Assembly (NCBI GenBank): GCA_025353105.1
Contig: JANXRG010000033.1
Coordinates: forward strand, 29,349 to 93,348
Direction: 5' to 3'
DNA from: Verrucomicrobiota bacterium
GTDB taxonomy: Bacteria; Verrucomicrobiota; Verrucomicrobiia; Chthoniobacterales; SZAS-18
Length of the DNA stretch: 64,000 bases
The notes beneath the pieces were generated by a model. That model saw only the letters and a program-made list of their open reading frames with translations. It had not been told where the DNA came from and made no database searches. Of the stretch, positions 28,692 to 36,644 are shown in pieces. A program made the position numbers and the translations under genes. How positions within the stretch are numbered: the first letter of the stretch is position 1; each line of letters starts with the position of its first letter.

Positions 28692-30107
28692 TCACACGAT
28701 GGCCCGGTGCCGACGACGCCGGCCGCTCGTCTTCGTCGCGATCCAGCCCCAGCAAAGCCCCAGGTACACGGCGACGTAAAGTTGGATGGAAGCGATCTGG
28801 AGGGGGAAATCGACCAGCGCGTGCACGGCGACGCCGGCCAGCGCAAGCAGCACCGCGGGCAGCAGCAGGTCGTGCTGCGAAGCGCCCCCGGCCTCCGGCG
28901 TCCGGTAGTGCTTCACGCCGCGCGCAAAGCCACCAAAAAAAATGATCGACCAAAGCGCTGTGCCGAGTATTCCCCATTCGAGCAGCGTCTGCACGTAATC
29001 GGCGTGGAGGTACCGCCAGATGCCGTCGATTCGATCCCCCAGGAAATCGGTGTAGTACGGAAAGATGGCCTGGAAACAACCGGGACCGAAACCAAAGACG
29101 CCGGCATCGGGCACCGCGCTCACGCCGGCCGACTGCGCCAGGAGCCGCGTGCCAAGTAGACTGCCGGTGCCGAGCTGCCGCACCGTTTCCTGCCAACGTC
29201 CGATCTGGACCTGCAGGCCGATTGCCAGAATCACCATCAGGAGCACGAGCGTCACCGTGCCCAAGCCCCAGGCGAGGGTGCGACGCTGCCGCATCCACGT
29301 GAACGCGAGCAATCCGCGCGCAGGCCAGAGGATCAGGCCGACGGCCAGGGCACCGGCGATAATCTGTCCGGCGCGGGACGTGTTCATCACCGACGCGAGC
29401 GCGAACCCCGCGCCCGATGCAATCCACATCGCGAGCAACAGCGGCGGCGTTCGCCGCGAGAACGCACGCAGCAACGCCGCGCCCGCCGCGGGCAGGCAGA
29501 GATTAAGAAACGCCCCCGCGTTCGCGTGGTAATAGTACGTCGCGAAAAAACTCTTGCTGTACGAATCGGGACCGCGAACCGACGGGGCCTCCCAGAAAAT
29601 TGTCGGCGCCGCTGCCGCTCGCTGCACGACGCCGAGCGCCGCGATCGACGCGCCGGTCAGCGCGATCGTCGTCCACAATCGCAGGCGCCACTCGGACTCG
29701 GCCCCCATCTCGCAGGTGAGGAGCAGCGCGCCAAGCACGAGCGAAAGTCGGATCATGGCGGCGAGCGCCAGCGCCGAATCCACCGCGCCCGGTGCGAACC
29801 CCGCCAGCCCGGGCAGCGGCGCAAAGATCGAAACATCCGGGTCGTAAACCGCCCGCGCATTCAAGGTCATCCACCAGCCCAACGCAAGGATCGCCCCGAC
29901 CACGGACAGCAGCAGGCGGGGAAGATCCCGCAGCCCCCCCATCCCGCCGAACGGGATCGCCAGGAGGCGGACGGCGAGCGCGGCCGCGAGTCCGACGTTG
30001 AGCCAGTCGATCGCCCACAGACGCGTGCTCCCGAACGCCCACGGCGCGAAGACGAGCAGGGCGAGCAGCGCCCAGCGCGACAGCTCGATCAGGGCGCGTG
30101 CAACCAT
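28692..30107 (-). CDS. O-antigen ligase/polymerase family membrane protein
   Basis: A 471-residue polytopic protein with about eleven helices and a large periplasmic loop containing WEAPSVRGPDSYSKSFFATY and GAGFALASVMNTSRAGQI. The loop with a conserved Arg near NTSRAGQ and the later FGFGPGCFQAIFPYY segment match the Wzy/WaaL family. In an EPS cluster it most probably polymerises repeat units or ligates glycan in the periplasm. It ends 1 bp before the GT4 start. Confidence 0.88.
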   Translation of the reverse strand: MVARALIELSRWALLALLVFAPWAFGSTRLWAIDWLNVGLAAALAVRLLAIPFGGMGGLRDLPRLLLSVVGAILALGWWMTLNARAVYDPDVSIFAPLPGLAGFAPGAVDSALALAAMIRLSLVLGALLLTCEMGAESEWRLRLWTTIALTGASIAALGVVQRAAAAPTIFWEAPSVRGPDSYSKSFFATYYYHANAGAFLNLCLPAAGAALLRAFSRRTPPLLLAMWIASGAGFALASVMNTSRAGQIIAGALAVGLILWPARGLLAFTWMRQRRTLAWGLGTVTLVLLMVILAIGLQVQIGRWQETVRQLGTGSLLGTRLLAQSAGVSAVPDAGVFGFGPGCFQAIFPYYTDFLGDRIDGIWRYLHADYVQTLLEWGILGTALWSIIFFGGFARGVKHYRTPEAGGASQHDLLLPAVLLALAGVAVHALVDFPLQIASIQLYVAVYLGLCWGWIATKTSGRRRRHRAIV

Positions 30108-30117
30108 GCCGTCGGTT

Positions 30118-31584
30118 CTAGCGGCCCCGCGCGGAAAGGAGAACGTAAAGCGTCTTCAGCACAATCATCGCGTCGAGCAGAAACGAATGGTGCCGGATGT
30201 AATAAAGGTCGTACTTCAACTTCTCCACCGCATCGTCGTAGCCCGCCCCGTAAGGATAACTCACCTGCGCCCAGCCCGTGATGCCCGGCTTCACCAGGTG
30301 CCGGAGATGATACGAGGCCACCCGCGCCTCGTACTCCGCCACGCAATCAGCCGACTCGGCGCGCGGGCCGATCAGGCTCATGTCACCGCGAAACACATTC
30401 CACAACTGTGGCAGCTCATCGAGCCGGAAGCGGCGCAACCACCGCCCGAGTCCCGTGATGCGGGCGTCGCGCTCGAGGGTGTAGGGCGAACCCGGCTCAG
30501 CGTGCGCATGCATCGTGCGAAATTTGAACACCGTAAACGGCACGCGATCGCGCCCGATGCGGGACTGTCGAAAGATCACCGGGCGCCCCGTTCGCCACAG
30601 CACGAGGATCGCCACAATGAGGATCAGCGGCAACAGCAGCACGAGGCCAATGCTGGAGATCGCAAGATCACAAAGGCGCTTGAGGTGGAGGTAGGGGTAA
30701 TCGCGCGTGAATTGAAACCCCATCTGCAGCGGCCAGAGCGAATTGAGCGCGAAGACCGGAATCATTCGCCAGTGCGTTTCATAAAACGTTTCGAGCGTAT
30801 AAACGGGCACATCGAGAAAGTGCATCCGCACCAGCGTGTCCCGTACCTCGGGTCCCAGCTTCTCCGCCTCCTCGGCCACGATCACTCCGTCGTACGCGTC
30901 GCCCAGGGTCTGCAGTTTCTCGATGGCCCCACCCTCAATCGTGGGTGAGCCCGCCCCCGCCAACGCTTCGCCGACCCGGCGTTCATGCGGGTCGACAAAC
31001 ACGAGCTGCTGCCGGTTCGGTTTCTTCAGGTACGCCTCGTAAAAAGCCGTCGCGGCCGCACCCGCGCCGAGCACGAGGAAGCTCTTCCGCGCGGCTCGCG
31101 CCGCCACCCAAGGCGCAATCCGCCACCGATACGCGAGGGAAATCGGCAGAAACAATCCGAATTCACCGAGCAGCACCGCGCGGCTTGGCTTCACGAGCGT
31201 GTTGTAAGCGGCGATGGAGTAAATCGCGAGCGCCGCCAGCGATGTCGCCACCACCACGGCGATGAGATGCTCGCTGGTGTAACCGAAGCTCTTCATCTGC
31301 CGCCGCACGTCGTAGCCGCCAATGATGTAAAGCACCGGGACGAGCAGCGCGAGCGGCAGCCAGAAAAGGGTGAACTGCGCGTCCACCAGGTAATCGTTCA
31401 GGTTGGCCCACACGAGCACCCGGTGCGCGCCGTAGAAAACAGCGACATCGAGTGCGAGCAAACCCGTCGCGGAAAACCAACGCCGCGTCGCAAACTTGTC
31501 GCCCAGCGTCGCGCTGGCCCGGGGCGCGGCCGTCGCCGCCTCGGCAGGCGCGGGCTCCTCCTTTAACCGGGTGGCACTGCTCAT
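30118..31584 (-). CDS. Undecaprenyl-phosphate sugar phosphotransferase (WcaJ-like)
   Basis: Start at the ATG at 31584 (MSSATRLKEEPAP), giving 488 residues; the ORF-track start is 132 bp too early. Four N-terminal helices precede a Rossmann-like domain (FLVLGAGAAATAFYEAYL). A fifth helix leads into the catalytic bacterial sugar transferase domain, with VIFRQSRIGRDRVPFTVFKF and RLDELPQLWNVFRGDMSLIG. In the family this enzyme loads the first sugar phosphate onto undecaprenyl phosphate. It is the committing step for the cluster. Confidence 0.95.
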   Translation of the reverse strand: MSSATRLKEEPAPAEAATAAPRASATLGDKFATRRWFSATGLLALDVAVFYGAHRVLVWANLNDYLVDAQFTLFWLPLALLVPVLYIIGGYDVRRQMKSFGYTSEHLIAVVVATSLAALAIYSIAAYNTLVKPSRAVLLGEFGLFLPISLAYRWRIAPWVAARAARKSFLVLGAGAAATAFYEAYLKKPNRQQLVFVDPHERRVGEALAGAGSPTIEGGAIEKLQTLGDAYDGVIVAEEAEKLGPEVRDTLVRMHFLDVPVYTLETFYETHWRMIPVFALNSLWPLQMGFQFTRDYPYLHLKRLCDLAISSIGLVLLLPLILIVAILVLWRTGRPVIFRQSRIGRDRVPFTVFKFRTMHAHAEPGSPYTLERDARITGLGRWLRRFRLDELPQLWNVFRGDMSLIGPRAESADCVAEYEARVASYHLRHLVKPGITGWAQVSYPYGAGYDDAVEKLKYDLYYIRHHSFLLDAMIVLKTLYVLLSARGR

Positions 31585-31654
31585 AACATCGGGCACGAAA
31601 CCCTGACAACCCTGACGCGCTCCATGCGCGACACTAGGAGACGATCCCGCGGAG

Positions 31655-32887
31655 TCAATCGGGTTCTCCCGGAACTCGGGGCTCGATGCCCCACGTCGCC
31701 AAAAATTTATCGGCACTGGCCGCCACGGAATACTCCGCCGACAACGTGCGCGCGATCGCGCCCGCCTTCACCCACCGCGCTGAATCCGAGGCGAACTCCA
31801 CGATGGCATTCGTCAACGCGTCCGCGTCGCCCGCGGCGGTCACGACGCCGACGCCGCTTTCGCCCACGACGAGCGCCACCTCGGATGCCGGCGGACCAAC
31901 GAACACACAGGGACGACCGGCCGCCAGCACGCCGTAGAACTTACTCGGCACCGCGAGCCCGCTCAAGCGATCGGGCATCGTGACGAGATGGAGATCCGCG
32001 GCGCTCAGGCTTTCGGCCAGCCGCTCGCGGGGTTGCAGCGGGAGGAATCGCAGGTTCGAAAGTCCGCGCCGAGCGGCTTCCGCGCGAACGTCCTCCAGAC
32101 GCGGGCCATCGCCCACCAAGAGAAACACGATCTCCGGTCGATCGGTGCGCAGCCGGTCCGCTGCGTCGAGCATTTCATCAAAGCTGTGCGCGAGACCAAA
32201 ATTCCCCGAGTACATCACCACGAACGCATCGTCCGCCAGACCGTGCTGGCGGCGGAACGGATTTGAAGCGCGATCAATCGGTTGCACGCGCGACGGGTCC
32301 GACCAGTTCGGCACCACGCGGATTCGTTCCGCGGGCAAGCCGCGTTCGCGCATTCGATCCGCCATGCAGCGGCCGGGCACGACGACGAGATCGCATTGTT
32401 CCAAACCCCAGGTCGAGAGGCGGCGCAGCACGCGCGCGGCGGGCCCGCCGCGTGCCAGCACCTCGAGCTCCTCCGCCAATTCTGGATAAAGATCCTGCGA
32501 CCATTGGATCAGCCGTCCGCCCTTCGTGGCGCGGAGCAGCGGACCGAGTAACACCTGCAGCGGCGGATCGCTCGTCGTCACCACAAGATCCCATCGGCCG
32601 GGGAGCCGCCCGGCCGCGCGCAGCAGCGCGGGATAAATTCCCAGATAACTCAGCGCGCGCTTTCTGGTGCTCTCGCGCGTGAAGGCAAACGAACCCGGTA
32701 CGCGGCTCACCTCGACCCCCGGGATCGATTCGTCGCGCCCGCCGGCTGGGCTCGTCGTGGCCACCCCCACCCGCCAGCCGCGCGCGGCGAGTTCGCGCGC
32801 CAGCTCCGCCACCAGCTGACCGACCGCCGCCGGATCGGGCGGAAACGTGCGGCTGACAATGAGGACGGAACGCGGCGCGGTCGGCAC
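31655..32887 (-). CDS. GT4 glycosyltransferase (WcaI-like)
   Basis: I place the start at a GTG at 32887 (VPTAPRSVLIVSRTFPP) because upstream codons overlap the preceding gene; 410 residues. The fold is GT-B: FPPDPAAVGQLVAELARELA at the N-terminus, LIQWSQDLYPELAEEL, VVPNWSDPSRV and YSGNFGLAHSFDEML at the junction, and FYGVLAAGRPCVFVG in the C-terminal domain. WcaI-like enzymes add sugars to EPS lipid intermediates. It is followed by the sugar-phosphotransferase gene. Confidence 0.85.
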   Translation of the reverse strand: MPTAPRSVLIVSRTFPPDPAAVGQLVAELARELAARGWRVGVATTSPAGGRDESIPGVEVSRVPGSFAFTRESTRKRALSYLGIYPALLRAAGRLPGRWDLVVTTSDPPLQVLLGPLLRATKGGRLIQWSQDLYPELAEELEVLARGGPAARVLRRLSTWGLEQCDLVVVPGRCMADRMRERGLPAERIRVVPNWSDPSRVQPIDRASNPFRRQHGLADDAFVVMYSGNFGLAHSFDEMLDAADRLRTDRPEIVFLLVGDGPRLEDVRAEAARRGLSNLRFLPLQPRERLAESLSAADLHLVTMPDRLSGLAVPSKFYGVLAAGRPCVFVGPPASEVALVVGESGVGVVTAAGDADALTNAIVEFASDSARWVKAGAIARTLSAEYSVAASADKFLATWGIEPRVPGEPD

Positions 32888-32957
32888 GCCGCAAGACTGG
32901 GCTGGACGGGGCCACGCTCGCAAGCCGCAACCGGCGTTCGCGACCAAGGCCCGGATA

Positions 32958-33761
32958 TCAAAACTGTCCGACCCGGCGGAACCAACGCAACGCCTCACGA
33001 AGCTGGCTTAGCTTAATCACATGGTCGGCGTTGAATTGCTCCAGCCGCACGCGTCGAAAGCCGGTCTTCAGCATCGAGCTTTCGACTTGCGCGTGATGAT
33101 TGGGCGTGGCGGTCCTGTCGGTCCATCCGCTCGAAAGATAGATGGGCACGTCGAAAAACGAATCTGGCGGACGCTGAAGGTGCACAGCCGGGGAGAGCGT
33201 GTCCTCATTGATTCCCGTGAGAAAGACCCCGACGAGTCGGACTCCGCCGGTCTTGGCGAGTACCGGGGCCAGGTAAGCGCAACGATTGGCGCCGCCCGAA
33301 AGTCCGGCCAGCGCCACCGGCCATTTCACGGCGGTGGGCCAGCGCTGCCGCAGGGCTTCCAGTCCCGCCGCGATCATCGCGAAGCGCCACGCGCTGGAAT
33401 CGACCTTTGGGCGGATGGTGGCGTCGGTCCCGAGAACCACCCAACCCTCCGTGCGGGTGGCCATGCCAGACAGGTCCACATCCATGGTGCTGTCCCGTCC
33501 CAAGTCAGACGTCGAGATGACGATGAGCAACGGCCAGACCCGCGACGGATCAAAATTCTCGGGCAGCGCCAGCTTCATCCGGCCGGTGGCGGGCCGGGGA
33601 TTTCCGCCTCGCGCGGCGAGCTCCTGAAAAGGCTCGGGCACCGCGAAGGTGTATTCAAGGTCGCGGGCCTGCAGTCGCGGCGTGGGCGGCAGCGCACCGA
33701 GGACACCAGCGAGCAAGGCGATCCGCCAGCCGAGCGTCCGGGGAGGCGGTGTCGTACGCAT
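32958..33761 (-). CDS. Secreted alpha/beta-hydrolase
   Basis: A 267-residue protein with a signal peptide (LGWRIALLAGVLGALPP, cleavage near LQARD). ALAGLSGGANRCAYLAPVL provides a nucleophile elbow (Ser in GLSGG), and a late FNADHVIKLSQ contains the expected His. The acid residue may be in YLSSGWTDRTATP. It resembles feruloyl-esterase or polyhydroxybutyrate-depolymerase-like hydrolases. Substrate unknown. As the first gene of the leftward glycan cluster it may deacylate or trim glycan in the periplasm (inference). Confidence 0.75.
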   Translation of the reverse strand: MRTTPPPRTLGWRIALLAGVLGALPPTPRLQARDLEYTFAVPEPFQELAARGGNPRPATGRMKLALPENFDPSRVWPLLIVISTSDLGRDSTMDVDLSGMATRTEGWVVLGTDATIRPKVDSSAWRFAMIAAGLEALRQRWPTAVKWPVALAGLSGGANRCAYLAPVLAKTGGVRLVGVFLTGINEDTLSPAVHLQRPPDSFFDVPIYLSSGWTDRTATPNHHAQVESSMLKTGFRRVRLEQFNADHVIKLSQLREALRWFRRVGQF

Positions 33762-33795
33762 GAATCAGGGCTCTCTCTCGAAACCGCTCGACCGG

Positions 33796-34131
33796 CTAGG
33801 CCGGGACCGCATTCACGGGCGCGAGCACTTGCAGGGTCACTCGGATGACAAAATCTCTGACGCGTTCGCGGTAGGCTTGCATGTGCGGCGCGGCGCCATG
33901 AGCGGCGAGCGTTTCGATGCTCGACCACGTCTCGACGACGGTGACCACATCGGGGCGAACCGGAACCTGCCCGGGCACGCCGCTTACCAGATCGACCGCG
34001 GCGCCGTATTCGATGCAACCCACCTCGGCGTGAACCTCGGGCTCCAGTCGGGCAAACTCGCGCAGGAAGCGATCGCGCGTCCCGGGATGCAATTCGATGG
34101 CAGCGATTACGTGAATCAAAATGAACTCCAT
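33796..34131 (-). CDS. Antibiotic-biosynthesis-monooxygenase (ABM) domain protein
   Basis: Start at the ATG at 34131 (MEFILIHVIAAIELHPG), giving 111 residues. The short ferredoxin-like pattern (ILIHVIAAIELHPGTRDRFL, then CIEYGAAVDLV, VVTVVETWSSIETLAAH and HMQAYRERVRDFV) is that of the ABM/YgiN-like family, dimeric alpha+beta barrels found in quinone or heme monooxygenases and many orphan proteins. The function in this organism is unknown. Confidence 0.8.
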   Translation of the reverse strand: MEFILIHVIAAIELHPGTRDRFLREFARLEPEVHAEVGCIEYGAAVDLVSGVPGQVPVRPDVVTVVETWSSIETLAAHGAAPHMQAYRERVRDFVIRVTLQVLAPVNAVPA

Positions 34132-34523
34132 GGATGAACGTGCACCGGGCTCGCCTTCTTTGTCATATTCAAGGGTGCACTTCAGCAGAGTTTGCCGGAT
34201 GCCAGGGCCAACTGCGACGGCGCCCGACATCGCGGACGGATTTCACCGGGCGTTCGCCGGCGAGGACCAGGTCGGCCGCAGCATATACCTGCACGCCACG
34301 TTCAAGCACAACAGGCCCGAACAAAGGACGAAGCGAACTGAAAGGGGCTCGATCCATGGAGAGACGCACGCCAACAAATGACACCAAGCTCAGCGTCCCG
34401 CGCGGAGGAAGGCAAGCCAGAATGGCGGGACCTTCTGCTTGGAGACAATCCTCCTTGTTCCCTCCTCCTTGTTCCGTTTCCATTTCGTGACAGTGCCCCG
34501 CGTGGACTGATACGCTCCGAGGG
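34132..34523. other. Intergenic region of ~390 bp between divergent genes
   Basis: No convincing gene. The longest frame (minus 34169-34627) has no recognisable domain, runs into the neighbouring gene and lacks an RBS. The region holds a 14-bp direct tandem repeat, annotated separately, and should contain promoters for both divergent genes, although none stood out. Confidence 0.5.
34449..34476. repeat. Two-copy tandem 14-mer
   Basis: TCCTCCTTGTTCCC is followed directly by TCCTCCTTGTTCCG: two copies differing only in the last base, about 48 bp upstream of the metallopeptidase ATG at 34524. It may be a slippage product or a polypyrimidine promoter element. Confidence 0.8.
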
Positions 34524-35543
34524 ATGGAAGCGGCCGATTGGGTAACCCTTAACGACCAGGATCTTCTCGAGCGCCGCATCTCCAAGCTCGGCCTGTATCT
34601 CGACGGCTCAACTCTCGAGCCGCTCATTCGCCAGCTTTATGAGGAGCTCTCGGCGCACGGGCTCGCGTTTCATCCGCCCTGCCACCTCGGCGATGAGTGG
34701 TTCGTGCCGGTCGGCCTCCCGGCGATTTTCGTGCCGTTTTTTCTCGCGCACGACCGCCTGCGCACGCTCGAGCGGACGCTGATGCTCGAAGTCGAGGGCG
34801 GCACGCCGGAATCGTTCATGCAACTCATGCGGCACGAGACGGCGCACGCCTATGCCTACGCCTTCCAACTCCCGCGGAAGAAAAAATGGCAACAGACCTT
34901 CGGGCAAACCTCGCGGGAGGAGACGCCGCAGTTCTACCGGCCGCGCCCGTTCAGCCGCAGCTACGTGATGCATCTCGACGATTGGTACGCGCAGAGCCAC
35001 CCCGACGAAGACTTCGCGGAGACCTTTGCGGTGTGGCTCACGCCGGGTCTCGAATGGCGCAAGCGCTACGCTGGCTGGAAGGCGTTGCATAAACTCGAAT
35101 ACGTCGATGCCCTGATGCGCTCGCTCGCCGGCCGGCCGCCGGTTCATGCCCCGGAGTATCGCGTGGCCGAGTACGACTGCCTGAACCTCAAGCTCAAGAC
35201 GTACTACGCACGCAAACGAAAGCAGTATGAAGATTCCTATCCGGATTTCTACGACGCCGACCTGCGGCAGCTTTTTCCCGCCGCGGCCGACGGGCCGGAG
35301 CGAATCAAGGCCGGCACGTACTTGCGTGGGCGCCGGCGGCGGTTGATGAACACGGTGTGCCAATGGACAAACGAGAAGAGGTTTCGCGTGAACAAACTTC
35401 TTTCGCGGCTCATCGAACGGTCCGACCAGCTCGGGCTTCATGTGCTCAGGGACGATCCGCAGCAGGACATCGGAGTGACGACTTTCATCACGACTCTGGT
35501 GATGAACAATCTCTTCACGGGCAAGTTCAAGCGGACAAAATAG
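34524..35543 (+). CDS. Putative zinc-binding metallopeptidase, paired with an ATP-grasp ligase
   Basis: A 339-residue cytoplasmic-looking protein. QLMRHETAHAYAYAF contains HExxH (His104, Glu105, His108), and HPDEDFAETFAVWL supplies a plausible third ligand (Glu166), a gluzincin-like arrangement. It resembles the putative zinc-binding metallopeptidase family (PF15887-like) but lacks the family's zinc ribbon. The C-terminal half is basic and helical. The ATP-grasp gene starts one base after its stop, so they are co-translated. The substrate is unknown. Confidence 0.8.
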   Translation: MEAADWVTLNDQDLLERRISKLGLYLDGSTLEPLIRQLYEELSAHGLAFHPPCHLGDEWFVPVGLPAIFVPFFLAHDRLRTLERTLMLEVEGGTPESFMQLMRHETAHAYAYAFQLPRKKKWQQTFGQTSREETPQFYRPRPFSRSYVMHLDDWYAQSHPDEDFAETFAVWLTPGLEWRKRYAGWKALHKLEYVDALMRSLAGRPPVHAPEYRVAEYDCLNLKLKTYYARKRKQYEDSYPDFYDADLRQLFPAAADGPERIKAGTYLRGRRRRLMNTVCQWTNEKRFRVNKLLSRLIERSDQLGLHVLRDDPQQDIGVTTFITTLVMNNLFTGKFKRTK

Positions 35544-35544
35544 C

Positions 35545-36564
35545 GTGAAAAAGAAGCCCAAAATCCTCGCGCTCTTCGACGCCGTCGCGCCCACGACGCT
35601 CGACCAGGACCTGAGCGCGGAGATGAAGACGGAGGATTGGAAAACCGAGCGGAACGTCCTCGCGGCGCTCGGCAAGCTTGGCTGCGTGGCGGAACATCTC
35701 GCGATTTTCGACGACCTCGATTTGCTGCGGCAGAAACTCGCCAGCTTCGCGCCCGACGTGCTGTTCAACCTCGCCGACCAATTCAAAAACAATCGCGGGT
35801 TCGACCAGAACATCGTTTCGTTTCTCGAGATGCAGGGCGTGCCCTTCACCGGCTGCGGCTCGACCGGCCTCACGCTGTGCAAACACAAGGGCATCTCGAA
35901 AAAAATTCTCGGTTACCACCGCATCCGGGTGCCGGACTTCGTCACCATCCCGCGCGGCGGGCGCATCGCGCGACCCAAGCGCCTGAAGTTCCCCATCCTC
36001 GTGAAGCCGCTCAAGGAGGAGGCGTCGCTCGGCATTTCGCAGGCGTCGTTCGTCGAGACCGACGAGCAGTTCCGCGAGCGCGTTGCCTTCATCCACGAGA
36101 AGTACGACAGCGACGTGATCGCCGAGGAATACATCGAGGGCCGCGAGCTCTATGTCAGCGTGATGGGCAACCTGCGCCTGAGCGTGTTCCCGATTCGCGA
36201 GCTGGTCTTCCGCGAAGTGCCGCCCGACGAACCGAAGATTGCCACGTATCGCGCGAAATGGGACGAGGAATACCGCAAGCGCTGGGGCTTGCAGAATCAA
36301 TTCGCCGCGGGGCTCGACCCGGCGCTCGTGACGCGCATCGAGCTGACGTGCAAGCGCATCTACCGGTTGCTGACGATCGACGGCTATGCGCGCATCGACC
36401 TGCGCGTGACAGCGGCGAACGAGGTGTATTTCATCGAGGCGAACCCGAACCCGATGCTCGCGGAGGACGAGGATTTTGCGATGTCAGCGGCCAAGGCGGG
36501 TCTGGCGTATCCGCAATTGATCGAGCGAATCATCCGACAGGGGATGAAGACGGTGAGAGACTGA
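35545..36564 (+). CDS. ATP-grasp ligase, D-alanine-D-alanine-ligase-like
   Basis: A 339-residue protein with a GTG start at 35545, separated from the metallopeptidase stop by one base. Ddl-like N-lobe PFTGCGSTGLTLCKHKGISK, ATP-binding lysine in FPILVKPLKEEASLGISQ, VIAEEYIEGRELYVSVMG, and the metal-binding C-lobe YARIDLRV with YFIEANPNPMLAED. It ligates an amino acid or peptide carboxylate by an acyl-phosphate route. It is a Ddl-fold relative, and housekeeping Ddl would not be expected beside a peptidase, so a dedicated peptide-forming or modifying system is possible (inference). Confidence 0.85.
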   Translation: MKKKPKILALFDAVAPTTLDQDLSAEMKTEDWKTERNVLAALGKLGCVAEHLAIFDDLDLLRQKLASFAPDVLFNLADQFKNNRGFDQNIVSFLEMQGVPFTGCGSTGLTLCKHKGISKKILGYHRIRVPDFVTIPRGGRIARPKRLKFPILVKPLKEEASLGISQASFVETDEQFRERVAFIHEKYDSDVIAEEYIEGRELYVSVMGNLRLSVFPIRELVFREVPPDEPKIATYRAKWDEEYRKRWGLQNQFAAGLDPALVTRIELTCKRIYRLLTIDGYARIDLRVTAANEVYFIEANPNPMLAEDEDFAMSAAKAGLAYPQLIERIIRQGMKTVRD

Positions 36565-36583
36565 GCGGCGCCGGTCGGCACCA

Positions 36584-36606
36584 GAAACTCGAAACTCGAA
36601 GAAAAT
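36584..36606 (+). repeat. Dispersed intergenic repeat, copy 1
   Basis: A 23-bp sequence beginning GAAACTCGAAACTCGAAGAA occurs here after the ATP-grasp gene and exactly, in inverted orientation, at 50370-50392. It is embedded in a run of near-repeated words (TCGAAGTCTGAAATCTGAAT). Confidence 0.85.
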
Positions 36607-36644
36607 TCGAAGTCTGAAATCTGAATTCCGCAATCCAAAATCCG

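Noticed and set aside
34169-34627. 152-aa minus-strand ORF in the intergenic gap
   Set aside because: No domain, no RBS, overlaps the start of the metallopeptidase gene and contains the tandem 14-mer.
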